Source: an uncultured Saprospiraceae bacterium (GTDB lineage: Bacteria > Bacteroidota > Bacteroidia > Chitinophagales > Saprospiraceae). Taken from it: a stretch of 64,000 bases of DNA. The position numbers and the translations under genes were made by a program. The stretch is from NCBI GenBank assembly GCA_937928045.1, contig CALFWO010000016.1, positions 29,275 to 93,274 of the forward strand, given 5' to 3'. This document shows, piece by piece, positions 27,852-37,290 of the stretch (within the stretch, counting starts at the first letter, position 1; each line of letters opens with the position of its first letter). Below the pieces are notes generated by a model. The model ran no database searches, was not told the DNA's origin, and worked only from the letters and a program-made list of their open reading frames with translations.

Positions 27852-28469
27852 ATGTTATTAACCATACATCCTGAAAATCCTCAACTAAAATATATTCAGC
27901 AAGTCAATGATTTACTGAATAAGGGAGGAACAATGATTTATCCGACCGATACAGTTTATGGATTAGGATGCTCTTTAAATCAGCCAAATGCCATAAGTAA
28001 AATATGTAGGATCAGAGGATTAGACCCTAAAAAGGCCCACCTAACAATAGTTTGTAAGGACTTAAAGCAGCTGAGTAGTCTTGCATTTCAATTGGATAAG
28101 TCCACTTTCAAGTCATTGAAAAGAAACCTTCCGGGTCCATTTACGGTCATTCTAAAATCGGCCAAAGTTCTTCCAAAACAGCTTCGAAATCGTAAACAAA
28201 CTTTAGGTTTTAGAATAATGGATCTTCCAATCGTATCAGCATTGTTAGAAGCCCATGACCATCCCTTAATTTCAATATCTTTTAAAGACGACAATGATCA
28301 ATTGGAATATCCATCTGATCCGTTTGAAATTCATGAAGAATACGGCAAAAATGTTGACGTAGTAATTGATGGCGGTATGGGGTCATTAACGCCATCCACT
28401 ATTGTGAGCTTTGAAACCGGAGATTTAGAAATACTTAGGGAAGGAGATCAGGAATTCATTGAAGGGTAG
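27852..28469 (+). CDS. YrdC/YciO/Sua5 family protein (L-threonylcarbamoyladenylate synthase-like)
   Basis: A 205-residue YrdC-domain protein: IYPTDTVYGLGCSL, then KIKRIRGL-like KICRIRGLDPKKAHL and the LPGPFTVILK motif. Sua5/YrdC members make threonylcarbamoyl-AMP for t6A tRNA modification. The length and the overall pattern fit the YciO subgroup, for which that activity is less certain. It lies 18 bases after the MoxR-like gene and probably shares its transcript. The start ATG at 27852 gives the standard N-terminus. Confidence 0.87.
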   Translation: MLLTIHPENPQLKYIQQVNDLLNKGGTMIYPTDTVYGLGCSLNQPNAISKICRIRGLDPKKAHLTIVCKDLKQLSSLAFQLDKSTFKSLKRNLPGPFTVILKSAKVLPKQLRNRKQTLGFRIMDLPIVSALLEAHDHPLISISFKDDNDQLEYPSDPFEIHEEYGKNVDVVIDGGMGSLTPSTIVSFETGDLEILREGDQEFIEG

Positions 28470-28558
28470 CGGACATATTGAATGTTAATATACTGGGGAA
28501 TCACCCGAAATGCCCCTATATTGTGTGCTGTTTCAATATAAATTTGAATTATCAATCG

Positions 28559-30844
28559 ATGAGTATTAAATCTTGGGGCTTTGGCCTTTTTATTATGCTG
28601 TTTGCAGCAACTGTCTTTGGTCAAACCACAGGAACGATTAGAGGTAATGTTTTCGATGCATCAACAGGTGAGCCAATTATTTACGGGACTGTTTTCCTGC
28701 AAAATACAGACTTTGGTACATCTACTGATTTTGATGGATTTTTCAGTTTTGGAAATGTACCTCCAGGAGATTACAATTTGGTAGTGACCTATATAGGATA
28801 TGATTCAGTAGCCGTAGATGTCTCGGTGAAAAAAGGAGCGAATGTTTACAAACGACTGGATATGGTCGAAGGTGGCTTTGATCTCGGAGTTGTACAAGTC
28901 TCTGCCGCAAAGGAAAAATCTAGAACAGAGGTAAAAGCATCATCCGTAACAGTTACCCCAAAGCAATTGAAGGCACTACCAACCACTGGGGGAGAAGCAG
29001 ATATCGCTCAGTACTTAACCATTCTTCCCGGCGTTGTATCTACAGGTGATCAAGGAGGGCAGCTCTATATTCGAGGGGGATCTCCGATTCAAAACAAAAT
29101 TCTTTTAGATGGATTGACCATTTACAATGCATTTCACTCTATTGGGTTATTCTCAGTTTTTGAAACAGAAACCATTAGAAATGTAGATGTGCTCACCGGT
29201 GGATTTAATGCGGAATACGGTGGAAGAATTTCTGCAATTGTGGATATAAATACTAGAGAAGGAAATAAAAAAAGATTTAGTGGATTGGCCGGTATAAGTC
29301 CTTTCATGGGTAAGGTGCTTTTGGAAGGCCCACTTAAGAAATTGTCTTCAGAAGGCGGAGGTTCAACTTCTTTTATGTTGACGGCCAAAAAATCAATCAT
29401 TGAGCAAACCTCACCTGCACTATACACATATGTAGCAGATAGCATCGGATTGCCTTATGATTTTACAGATTTGTATGGAAAACTGAGTTTGTTATCCGGC
29501 AATGGATCAAAACTAGATGTCTTTGGATTTAACTTTGCCGACAACGCTTCATTTACGAATGTTGCAGATATTGGATGGAGAACCACAGGGGCTGGAGCAA
29601 GTTTTAAAATTGTTCCATCGACTTCTCCTTTTATTATTGGCGGTTTGATCGGGCTTTCTGATTATGCAGTTGAGTTAGATGAATCTGATGGTGCTCCAAG
29701 AACTTCTGGAATAAATAATTTCAAAGGCCAAATAGATTTTACTTACTTCGGTAAAGGGTCTGCCTTAAATTATGGGATTGCATTTAATACCATTTCTACA
29801 GATTTCGTTTTCCAAAATCTTTTCGGCAACACAATCGAACAAAAAGATTTCAATACCGAAATCGGAGTGTTTGCAAAGTATCGAAAGAAATGGACCAATT
29901 TTATAATTGAACCAGGTCTTCGAATTCAATATTATGCTTCGTCCAGCACTCCTTTCATCGAACCTAGGTTGGGTTTAAAGTATAATGTTAATGATAAATT
30001 TAGAATAAAGGCTGCCGGTGGATTCTATAGCCAGAATATACTTAGTTCGGTAAGTGAAAGAGACGTAGTAAATCTTTTCGTTGGGTTCCTGGCTGGTCCA
30101 GAAGAAACCGTTTTTAAGCCGAATTCTACAGAGCCAACAAATAATAAATTGCAGACTGCAGTTCACGGTATTGTTGGATTTGAATATGATGCTACTGATC
30201 GTTTGACTTTTAACTTGGAGCCATATTACAAGAAGTTTACTCAATTGATCAATGTAAATAGAAACAAGCTACAAGCTTCTGATCCTGACTATATTTCAGA
30301 GACTGGTGATGCTTACGGAATAGATCTATTGGTGAAATACAATACTCCAAAGATCGCACTTTGGGGAGCGTATTCTTATGGATTTGTAAATCGAGACGAT
30401 GGATTCCAAGTATATCCAACTGTTTTTGACCGAAGACAAAATTTGAACTTTGTGGCAAGTTATAATACTGGAGGAGATCAACCAGTGGAAGTTAGTTTGA
30501 GATGGAACTTGGGAACTGGATTTCCCTTTACTCAAACACAAGGATTTTATACATTCTATGATTTTCAGGAAGGATTGTCGACAGATGTGTTAACTGATAA
30601 TCCTCAAGATGTAGGAATTATTTATTCTAGCGAAAGAAATGGCGGAAGACTTCCAACTTTCCATAGACTAGATTTATCTGCCAAAAAAACGTTTAAAATT
30701 AGTAAGTATTCAAGGATAGAATTAATCGCCGCAGTAACCAATGCTTACAATAGAAACAATATCTTCTTCTTTGATAGAGTAGAATATGAAAGAGTTGATC
30801 AATTGCCAATTCTTCCTAGTTTAGGCGCTTCTTTCTTCTTCTAA
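28559..30844 (+). CDS. TonB-dependent outer-membrane receptor
   Basis: The 761-residue precursor starts at the ATG at 28559, which opens a signal peptide (SIKSWGFGLFIMLFAATVFGQ). A TTG at 28478 would add 27 non-signal residues. An N-terminal carboxypeptidase-regulatory-like domain (GTIRGNVFDASTGEPIIYGT) is followed by a plug domain with QLYIRGGSPIQNKILLDG and YGGRISAIVDI. A 22-stranded barrel region ends in ASFFF. It imports a substrate across the outer membrane using TonB energy. No SusD partner is adjacent, so glycan uptake is not indicated. A terminator follows. Confidence 0.92.
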   Translation: MSIKSWGFGLFIMLFAATVFGQTTGTIRGNVFDASTGEPIIYGTVFLQNTDFGTSTDFDGFFSFGNVPPGDYNLVVTYIGYDSVAVDVSVKKGANVYKRLDMVEGGFDLGVVQVSAAKEKSRTEVKASSVTVTPKQLKALPTTGGEADIAQYLTILPGVVSTGDQGGQLYIRGGSPIQNKILLDGLTIYNAFHSIGLFSVFETETIRNVDVLTGGFNAEYGGRISAIVDINTREGNKKRFSGLAGISPFMGKVLLEGPLKKLSSEGGGSTSFMLTAKKSIIEQTSPALYTYVADSIGLPYDFTDLYGKLSLLSGNGSKLDVFGFNFADNASFTNVADIGWRTTGAGASFKIVPSTSPFIIGGLIGLSDYAVELDESDGAPRTSGINNFKGQIDFTYFGKGSALNYGIAFNTISTDFVFQNLFGNTIEQKDFNTEIGVFAKYRKKWTNFIIEPGLRIQYYASSSTPFIEPRLGLKYNVNDKFRIKAAGGFYSQNILSSVSERDVVNLFVGFLAGPEETVFKPNSTEPTNNKLQTAVHGIVGFEYDATDRLTFNLEPYYKKFTQLINVNRNKLQASDPDYISETGDAYGIDLLVKYNTPKIALWGAYSYGFVNRDDGFQVYPTVFDRRQNLNFVASYNTGGDQPVEVSLRWNLGTGFPFTQTQGFYTFYDFQEGLSTDVLTDNPQDVGIIYSSERNGGRLPTFHRLDLSAKKTFKISKYSRIELIAAVTNAYNRNNIFFFDRVEYERVDQLPILPSLGASFFF

Positions 30845-30887
30845 AATCAATTGTATAATAGTTGTCAACTTAAAGACGAACATTATA

Positions 30888-30921
30888 AAAAGCCTTTCAC
30901 TTAACCTAGTGAAAGGCTTTT
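30888..30921 (+). terminator. Terminator after the TonB receptor, usable from both sides
   Basis: AAAAGCCTTTCACT (30888-30901) and AGTGAAAGGCTTTT (30908-30921) form a 14-bp perfect stem with a 6-base loop, and more T follows. The convergent cytochrome gene ends about 60 bases away. Confidence 0.92.
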
Positions 30922-30979
30922 TTAATACAAATGTTAGCGGTGTAAAAAGCTTGTTTATTAGTTCTTTAATTCAATTCTA

Positions 30980-31393
30980 CTAATAAACTTTTGGGTCATT
31001 TTTACATTTTTCCAATCGTTCATTAACCAAATCTATATTTAGTGGAGTAGGGACTTTAGGATTGAATTCATCCGCAACAAAATTAAGGATGTTCGTGATC
31101 TGAACATCAGTCAAACCTTCAATAGCCAACATACGCTGATCGTAAGTAATGCCATTAACTTCTAATGGACCTTCGAGTCCGTTTACAATAAGACAAGCAG
31201 TATTGTAAGGATCTTTCCTGAAGTTTTCTGAATTGGTCAAAGGTGGATATAGTTCTCTGAAACCCTCCGCTTTTAATCCATGACAACCAGAACACTGACC
31301 TTCATACAATGCTTTGCCTTGCGGATAAGAGGTGTAGTCGCAAGCGAAAAACGAGAAGGTAATTAGAGCGTAAAAAATTAGTCTATTTTTCAT
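30980..31393 (-). CDS. Cytochrome c lipoprotein
   Basis: The 137-residue form starting at 31393 begins with a lipoprotein-type signal (FYALITFSFFAC, Cys18). The longer frame would add 21 residues ahead of it. A single heme motif CSGCH lies at residues 34-38, and a later Met (DQRMLAIEG) may be the axial ligand. It is a small electron carrier anchored to a membrane, probably in the periplasm. It overlaps the SCO gene by 11 bp (ATGAAAAATAG), so both are made together. The pairing suggests a role near a heme-copper oxidase or another copper-dependent enzyme. Confidence 0.85.
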   Translation of the reverse strand: MKNRLIFYALITFSFFACDYTSYPQGKALYEGQCSGCHGLKAEGFRELYPPLTNSENFRKDPYNTACLIVNGLEGPLEVNGITYDQRMLAIEGLTDVQITNILNFVADEFNPKVPTPLNIDLVNERLEKCKNDPKVY

Positions 31394-32033
31394 CCAATAG
31401 CATGCGAATGGTTCCCATAAACTTAGTAACACTTTCCGGTTCTGTACCTTCAGCAAAACCTCTTACATGTCGATTTTGATCTACTAGAATCAATCGCCCA
31501 GAATGATCAAATCCCCCTGGTGCATCAGAATCATGGTGTGCTGCAATGAAATAATCATCAGCCATTTCGAAAATTTCGTCTTCGACTCCGGTTACCAAAT
31601 GCCAGCGATCAGATGAAATTCCTAACTGCTTACCATAGCTGTTCAATTTTTCCTGTGTATCATATTTTACATCAATACTATGCGATAAGAATTGTAAGCG
31701 AGGTTCTTTCTCAAATTCATCATACAATCTTAAAACCTGTTTTTTAACTTTGGGACAAATCGTAGGGCAAGACGTAAAGAAAAAATCAACGACATAAATT
31801 TTATCCTTGAAAGTAGCATTATTTACAACCATGCTATCTTGATTGATGAATGAAAAATCTGGAATTTGATGAAAAACCGTTTTTCCATCAACAATTTTAC
31901 GTTCTCCTAGGATCGGCAATTGTTTTTTACCATCCACCATGATGGTCGTTTGGTCATTCGGATCTTGTTGGTCAGGAGCTGTACAACCTATTCCAAAGAA
32001 AATAATTATGATAAATAGCCAGTTATCTTTCAT
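31383..32033 (-). CDS. SCO1/SenC family protein, lipoprotein form
   Basis: A 216-residue thioredoxin-fold copper chaperone family member. Cys17 follows the lipobox-like GIG, so it is likely lipid-anchored. The copper ligands are visible: Cys89 and Cys93 in FTSCPTICP, and His177 in GFDHSGRL. SCO proteins deliver copper or reduce cysteines for cytochrome oxidase CuA sites. It overlaps both neighbours by 11 bp, with a small lipoprotein upstream and a c-type cytochrome downstream. This suggests a respiratory or nitrous-oxide/copper context, but no oxidase subunit is in the window. Confidence 0.92.
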   Translation of the reverse strand: MKDNWLFIIIIFFGIGCTAPDQQDPNDQTTIMVDGKKQLPILGERKIVDGKTVFHQIPDFSFINQDSMVVNNATFKDKIYVVDFFFTSCPTICPKVKKQVLRLYDEFEKEPRLQFLSHSIDVKYDTQEKLNSYGKQLGISSDRWHLVTGVEDEIFEMADDYFIAAHHDSDAPGGFDHSGRLILVDQNRHVRGFAEGTEPESVTKFMGTIRMLLDEK

Positions 32034-32457
32034 TCGGTTCAGGGTTTATATTGAGCTTTTTTAAATCGTCCAAAGTATTCGATCCAATTTCGACGGCGGT
32101 GGTCATCAAGGAATCTACTCGTGTTATTTTAACAAGTTCGGCTTCCAGATAAGCCTTCGCTTTTTCACCTTCGCTGAAATCCGGCTTTTTGTAGTTATGC
32201 ATCCAATCCCACATCAGAGAATCAGCAATGATTAAATATTCTTTGGCATTTTTAAGCGCAAGTTGTTGTTCTTGAGGATAAATATCTTTGTCGATTTTTA
32301 TCAATTCTCGTTGGACTGATTTGATGTCGGACATTCCCAGCATGGATTCGTCATGCACACGCATAACTTCCGATTCTAGCGCTTCTAATTCTGCCTTAGG
32401 GACTCCTCCACAAGCCACAATAAATAGTATACTGAATAGAAAAAGAATTCGATACAT
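32023..32457 (-). CDS. Small helical lipoprotein, first gene of the SCO operon
   Basis: A 144-residue precursor with a clear lipoprotein signal (FLFSILFIVAC, Cys16). The mature part is predicted helical with charged heptad-like stretches (KAELEALESEVMRVHDES, DSLMTTAVEIGSNTLDDL). I recognise no domain, although such proteins often precede SCO genes in Bacteroidota. It overlaps the SCO gene by 11 bp (ATGAAAGATAA), so its product likely acts with SCO and the cytochrome. The exact function is unknown. Confidence 0.78.
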   Translation of the reverse strand: MYRILFLFSILFIVACGGVPKAELEALESEVMRVHDESMLGMSDIKSVQRELIKIDKDIYPQEQQLALKNAKEYLIIADSLMWDWMHNYKKPDFSEGEKAKAYLEAELVKITRVDSLMTTAVEIGSNTLDDLKKLNINPEPNER

Positions 32458-32508
32458 CTGCTTTAATTTACTGCAAGGTATTGAATAATTGGATGAAGAA
32501 AGTCCGCT

Positions 32509-33135
32509 TTATGTAAATATCAGACTAATCGCTAGCAAGAGAAGAATGACCCCCGCAGATTTGGAAATGTAAACAGCGTACTCCGGTCGATTTTTCAAAA
32601 TATCTCCCAACTTTCCAGCGAAAAATCCAACCGAAGAAAATACAAGCCAGGTGATCAAAATAAATGTTAGCCCTAAGATGATTATTGGTCCGGTCGTAGA
32701 TTCGGTTCCGGGCAGCACAAACTGGGGAAATAGTGCCAAGAAAAAGGTAATGACTTTGGGATTAAGCATATTCGCTAGAATCGATTGCCTAAATACAACC
32801 CAATTACTTTTATTGTCATTGGTTCCGGTCTCCGCGCTAATTTTACCTTTGGCAGATCTCCAAATCATTATCCCAAGATAGGCCAAGTATAGGGCTCCGG
32901 CATATTTGATCCCGGTGAATAGTATTGGATGAGCTTTGATCAAAGCGGAAATTCCTAAAAGCATCAGAAACAAATGAAAGATATTACCTAGACTAAATCC
33001 TGCCGCTGCTGCTAGTGCAGATTTTTTACCGGCATCTAAACCTCGACTGAGGACGTATAAAATATCAGGCCCAGGAGTAATCGCCAATAAGAAACTGGTT
33101 AGAATAAATATTGGATAATTTTCAATGCCGAGCAT
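32509..33135 (-). CDS. LysE family amino-acid exporter
   Basis: A 208-residue, roughly six-helix membrane protein with the LysE/RhtB signature AITPGPDILYVLSRGL near the start. FSLGNIFHLFLMLLG and the MLNPKVITFFLALFPQF motif also fit the family. Members export amino acids such as lysine, homoserine, threonine or leucine; the substrate here is unknown. The start ATG lies 9 bases after the stop of the arfB-like gene, so the two form a minus-strand operon. Confidence 0.9.
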   Translation of the reverse strand: MLGIENYPIFILTSFLLAITPGPDILYVLSRGLDAGKKSALAAAAGFSLGNIFHLFLMLLGISALIKAHPILFTGIKYAGALYLAYLGIMIWRSAKGKISAETGTNDNKSNWVVFRQSILANMLNPKVITFFLALFPQFVLPGTESTTGPIIILGLTFILITWLVFSSVGFFAGKLGDILKNRPEYAVYISKSAGVILLLLAISLIFT

Positions 33136-33144
33136 GAACCAAGA

Positions 33145-33567
33145 TTACGAAAAATCACTGGATTTTATAGGTCCACGCATCTTTTTGACCAAACTACGTT
33201 TGCGCTTGGTCTCAAGAATCTCCTTTTTCTTGGCCGCACTGATCTTGGTAGGAATGCGTTTTTTATTTTTTACCAAAGCTTGTTCTAACAAGCTGATCAA
33301 TTTTTGAATGGCATTGCGCTTATTTTTTATTTGTGATCTGCTTCCTTGGTCAATCACTCGTAGTCCTTTTTCTTTATCTAGCCTTCCGCCCAGCTTTCGA
33401 ATGAGTAAATCTTTTTCAGTTGCTGACAATATTTTAGAATCGGCAATATTCAAATAAGCCTCAATTCTGGTACTGACTTTATTGACATGTTGACCACCTG
33501 GTCCTGAGCTTCTAGTAGCCTTGGTGGTGATTTCTGATTCGATATTTCGTTGTTCTAATTTGTGCAT
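33145..33567 (-). CDS. arfB: Alternative ribosome-rescue factor ArfB (YaeJ)
   Basis: A 140-residue peptidyl-tRNA hydrolase that frees ribosomes stalled at the end of mRNAs lacking a stop codon. The GGQ motif is present (SSGPGGQHVNKVSTR, GGQ at residues 24-26). The basic C-terminal tail that enters the empty mRNA channel is also there (KKEILETKRKRSLVKKMRGP). The start chosen at 33567 gives the normal length; a longer frame from 33666 adds 33 residues without family features. The LysE-family gene follows 9 bases later. Confidence 0.9.
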   Translation of the reverse strand: MHKLEQRNIESEITTKATRSSGPGGQHVNKVSTRIEAYLNIADSKILSATEKDLLIRKLGGRLDKEKGLRVIDQGSRSQIKNKRNAIQKLISLLEQALVKNKKRIPTKISAAKKKEILETKRKRSLVKKMRGPIKSSDFS

Positions 33568-33727
33568 GCTGGAAAGTAAACTCAAAGTGGCGGAGATTAG
33601 TTCCATTAACACATTATTACTTATCTTTAACCCGAAAGCCTCCCACAAATTATACGCCTTTAGCATTCAACAGAATAGCACTTTCAAGTGTTATAATGTT
33701 AACCGGCAATACGAAACAATCTAGTTC

Positions 33728-35170
33728 ATGGAGTCAAAAAAAGTCATAGTTTGGTTTAGACAGGATCTGAGGATTCATGACAACGAAGCTTTGACTCATG
33801 CAATAGCTGCCGGAAAGGAAGTTATTCCGGTTTTTGTTTTTGATGATCGGATCTTCAAAGAGAAAACTAAGTTTGGGTTCCCAAAGACTGGAGCACATAG
33901 ATTAAAGTTCACCATAGAGGCTGTGCAGGATCTTAGAGATCGATTGAAGTCATTGGGCTCTAATCTAGTAGTTCGCTCTGGTAACACGGAGGAAGAAATT
34001 TATAATTTGTGCGAGTCCAACAAGACCAGCTGGGTATTTTGCAATAGAGAACGAACGCAGGAAGAAGTTGAAATTCAGGATGCGTTAGAGCAAAAGTTAT
34101 GGTCTATAGGACAAGAGATTATTTATTCTCGGGGCAAAATGTTGTATTACACACAGGATCTCCCATTCCCGGTTACGCATACTCCTGACGTTTTCACATC
34201 GTTTCGAAAAGAGGTAGAGAAATTTACTCCAATCAGAAAACCTTTGGCAAGTCCAACAGCTATCCCTCCTTTTTCTCCGGATATTGAACTTGGAGAAATT
34301 CCAAATATGGATTCTTTTGGTTTCACAGATTACAAAAATGATTCAAGAGCCGTTTTGGAATTCAAAGGAGGAGAAACTGCCGCTCTAGAAAGACTAAAGT
34401 ATTATCTGTGGGAATCGGACTTAGTGAAAAATTACAAAGAGACACGAAATGGATTGATAGGTGGAGATTATAGTAGTAAGCTTTCCGCTTGGTTGTCATT
34501 AGGATGTTTAAGTCCCAAAATGATTCATTACGAACTCAAAAAATACGAGGCCGAGCGCGGTGCCAATAAATCTACTTATTGGTTATTCTTTGAGTTGTTG
34601 TGGCGAGACTTTTTCAGATTGATGGGCAAAAAATATGGGAATGCAATTTTTAAGCGAGGTGGATTGCTGGGAAAACCTATAGAAGAACTTACCGAAGATA
34701 CTCGAGTACTTTCATTGTGGACGCAAGGCAGAACCGGAATGCCATTCATTGACGCTAATATGAAAGAATTGAATGCGACTGGTTTTATGTCTAATAGAGG
34801 AAGACAAAACGTAGCTAGTTTTTTGGTAAAAGATCTCAAAGTCAATTGGCAAATGGGAGCAGACTACTTTGAAAGTCAATTACTGGATTATGATCCTTGT
34901 TCTAATTATTGTAATTGGAATTATATCGCTGGAGTAGGAAATGACCCAAGAGAAGATCGATACTTTAATATTTTATCTCAAGCCAAACGGTATGATCCCC
35001 AAGGAAACTATGTCAAATTATGGCTACCAGAATTGGATGACGTGCCAACAAATAGAATACATCGCCCAGACACTTTAAGCGAAGATGAGCAAAGAGATTT
35101 TCATATTCAGCTGGGAGTTCACTATCCGAAATCAATGGTGAATACCAATCGTTGGGCCAAGTCTTATTGA
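33728..35170 (+). CDS. DASH-type cryptochrome/photolyase
   Basis: A 480-residue FAD protein of the photolyase superfamily. The N-terminal photolyase domain starts KKVIVWFRQDLRIHDNEAL. The FAD-binding region holds SLGCLSPKMIHYEL, YWLFFELLWRDFFR and LYDYDPCSNYCNWNYIAG-like QLLDYDPCSNYCN. The phrase DLPFPVTHTPDVFTSFRK and the length point to the cry-DASH subgroup. That subgroup repairs cyclobutane dimers in single-stranded DNA, and some members have signalling roles. Its stop overlaps the convergent DUF389 stop by 7 bp. No carotenoid or second photolyase gene is close by. Confidence 0.93.
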   Translation: MESKKVIVWFRQDLRIHDNEALTHAIAAGKEVIPVFVFDDRIFKEKTKFGFPKTGAHRLKFTIEAVQDLRDRLKSLGSNLVVRSGNTEEEIYNLCESNKTSWVFCNRERTQEEVEIQDALEQKLWSIGQEIIYSRGKMLYYTQDLPFPVTHTPDVFTSFRKEVEKFTPIRKPLASPTAIPPFSPDIELGEIPNMDSFGFTDYKNDSRAVLEFKGGETAALERLKYYLWESDLVKNYKETRNGLIGGDYSSKLSAWLSLGCLSPKMIHYELKKYEAERGANKSTYWLFFELLWRDFFRLMGKKYGNAIFKRGGLLGKPIEELTEDTRVLSLWTQGRTGMPFIDANMKELNATGFMSNRGRQNVASFLVKDLKVNWQMGADYFESQLLDYDPCSNYCNWNYIAGVGNDPREDRYFNILSQAKRYDPQGNYVKLWLPELDDVPTNRIHRPDTLSEDEQRDFHIQLGVHYPKSMVNTNRWAKSY

Positions 35171-36627
35171 TTTGCAAAAAGCACTTCGTCAACTTTAGCT
35201 CTTGTTTTTACAAAGTCAATGATTTGTTTTCTGACTATGGGATCTCTTCGAGATTTCCAATCTACAATTATTGTTGGAGGATTATCGCTAGCCATGCTTG
35301 GGTGAAAATAATAGCTGGTATCAATTACTTTTGAAAAAAGCGATTGAAGCTCTTGAGATACGGCTTGCATTAGTAAAGTATCCTGTGTCATCACATCCAG
35401 CTGATATTCTAATGCCAATATTTCAGCAGATTTTTTGGTTTCTTTTTGTATCGAAAGTTGAGAAACTAAACTGTCCAATTTTTCTACATCCGCTATTCTT
35501 TCGTTTAAGGCTTCAAGATCACTGGTGTTAACATCTGCAGTCGGCAAGATGGCAATCTTTAGATCTGGTAATTTTTCGGCGAGTGTTGTTGAATAGTCTT
35601 TTAGTCGTTGTTCTCCTAACGAACTAGAATACACTTTTACGGCTAAAATACTATTGGAACTATCGCGAGGAATCACTTTCCAATCATCTATCAAAGTTTG
35701 ATTTTCAGAAAACGTTTCGGCAATGGCATCTTTGATTTTGACTTGTTCCTCCACTTCGTTCAAAACAGAGATGAATATGAAAATACTTGGGATGATGATT
35801 ACAAAACTGAATAGAACAAGGAGTAGATTCTTTCGCTTAAGTTCTGATTGATCTTTTAGAGCTTTAATTGGAAAACGCAGCAGCCGAACAATAAAGAAAG
35901 TAGCCAAAGCAACCAAGGTGGCATTCAGAAAAAACAAGTAAAAGGAATTTAATGTGATTTCCAGATTGTTCAAACGCATGGCCGTGAAACTTTCGTTCAC
36001 CAGCCCAGATTTTATCATGTTGGCGATTCCAAATCCCGAAACACACAATGGAGGCATCAATGCTGTAGCAATGGCTACTCCCGGTATTGCATTGGATTTA
36101 TCTTTTTGCGAGCCGGATATGATTCCAGCAATACCACCGAATAAGGCGACTGCCGCATCTAAAAATGTAGGAGCTGTTCTATTACTGATTTCAGAAGTAA
36201 AGTCCCCAAATGGTGTAATCAAAAAGTATAATGTAGAGGTAAACAATGCAATTCCGATAGATACTCCAATGTGCCTGAATGATATTTTTAAGGAGTTGTA
36301 ATCATTGATTCCTATTGATAATCCAACACCCAAGATCGGTGACATCAAAGGTGAAATTAACATCGCACCGATAATTACAGCAGGAGAATTTAAATCCAAA
36401 CCGAGCGAAGCGATCATGATAGAACACATCAATGTCCATGCATTGGCTCCTTGCATCCGCATGTTGTTCCTAATGTTGACAATAGTTCCCTCTCTATCTA
36501 AGCCTTTCTGAAGATCAGTAAGTTCAAACCAGAATTTTTTTATCCCAGACCACACCCGGGCCAGTCCAAATTTTACATCTTCTTTTGGATCATTATTATT
36601 TGGGGTAGGAGGAGAAATCGTGTCCAT
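35164..36627 (-). CDS. DUF389 family membrane protein (TIGR00341-like)
   Basis: A 487-residue protein. The N-terminal cytoplasmic part (about 55 residues) leads into a multi-helix membrane core with the family motifs SIMIASLGLDLNSPAVIIGAM and ISPLMSPILGVGLSIGI. A GIAGIISGSQ and a VAIATALMPPLCVSGFG segment follow. After the last helix near 290, a soluble C-terminal half of about 190 residues contains a coiled-coil-like region. The function is unknown; the DUF389 core is proposed to be transporter-like. It starts 3 bases after the LolD-like gene, so the two are one transcript. Confidence 0.87.
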   Translation of the reverse strand: MDTISPPTPNNNDPKEDVKFGLARVWSGIKKFWFELTDLQKGLDREGTIVNIRNNMRMQGANAWTLMCSIMIASLGLDLNSPAVIIGAMLISPLMSPILGVGLSIGINDYNSLKISFRHIGVSIGIALFTSTLYFLITPFGDFTSEISNRTAPTFLDAAVALFGGIAGIISGSQKDKSNAIPGVAIATALMPPLCVSGFGIANMIKSGLVNESFTAMRLNNLEITLNSFYLFFLNATLVALATFFIVRLLRFPIKALKDQSELKRKNLLLVLFSFVIIIPSIFIFISVLNEVEEQVKIKDAIAETFSENQTLIDDWKVIPRDSSNSILAVKVYSSSLGEQRLKDYSTTLAEKLPDLKIAILPTADVNTSDLEALNERIADVEKLDSLVSQLSIQKETKKSAEILALEYQLDVMTQDTLLMQAVSQELQSLFSKVIDTSYYFHPSMASDNPPTIIVDWKSRRDPIVRKQIIDFVKTRAKVDEVLFANQ

Positions 36628-36630
36628 AAA

Positions 36631-37290
36631 TTAACCTTGATTAATAATTAGACCATCTTCCATACTCAATGTTCTATCACTCATCTTCGCCAAATCTGGA
36701 TTATGGGTAACGATTACAAAGGTTTGATTGAAATCATCTCTCAATTGAAAAAGTAGTTTATGCATTTCTTGGGAGGTGGCAGAGTCTAAGTTTCCTGTAG
36801 GTTCATCTGCAAATACAATATCTGGGCTGTTGACCAATGCACGAGCCATGGCAACTCGCTGCTGTTCGCCACCAGATAATTGATCCGGCTTATGCGTCAT
36901 GCGATCTTTTAACCCAAGATATTCTAACAACTCTGTTGCTTTTGATCTAACATCTGCTTCTGGCCGATCGCTGATAAAACCAGGCATACATACATTCTCT
37001 AAAGCTGTAAATTCAGGAAGGAGATGATGGAATTGAAATACAAATCCTAACCTTTCATTTCGGAATGCTGCTAGGTCCTTTGCATTGAGTTTTTGGGTAT
37101 CAGTACCAGCTATTTCAATAACACCGCTATCTGCCTTATCGAGTGTTCCGAGGATATGTAGCAAGGTGCTTTTTCCAGCCCCTGACTTTCCCACTATTGA
37201 TATAATTTCACCTTTTTTGATATCAAGATCTACTCCCTTAAGGACTTTAAGCTGTCCATAAGATTTTTCTATCTGTCGTGCTGAAATCAT
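36631..37290 (-). CDS. ABC transporter ATPase, LolD-like
   Basis: A 219-residue ATP-binding subunit with Walker [11 protein letters not shown]-loop [19 protein letters not shown], signature [15 protein letters not shown] and Walker [12 protein letters not shown]. The VCMP segment and the length match LolD, which powers extraction of lipoproteins from the inner membrane. The related FtsE/MacB-type ATPases are alternatives. No LolC/E permease is adjacent; the downstream gene is a DUF389 protein. In Bacteroidota lone lolD genes are common. Confidence 0.85.
   Translation of the reverse strand: MISARQIEKSYGQLKVLKGVDLDIKKGEIISIVGKSGAGKSTLLHILGTLDKADSGVIEIAGTDTQKLNAKDLAAFRNERLGFVFQFHHLLPEFTALENVCMPGFISDRPEADVRSKATELLEYLGLKDRMTHKPDQLSGGEQQRVAMARALVNSPDIVFADEPTGNLDSATSQEMHKLLFQLRDDFNQTFVIVTHNPDLAKMSDRTLSMEDGLIINQG

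Noticed and set aside
28478..28558. TTG start adding 27 residues to the TonB receptor
   Set aside because: The ATG at 28559 opens a normal signal peptide and the added residues have no signal character.
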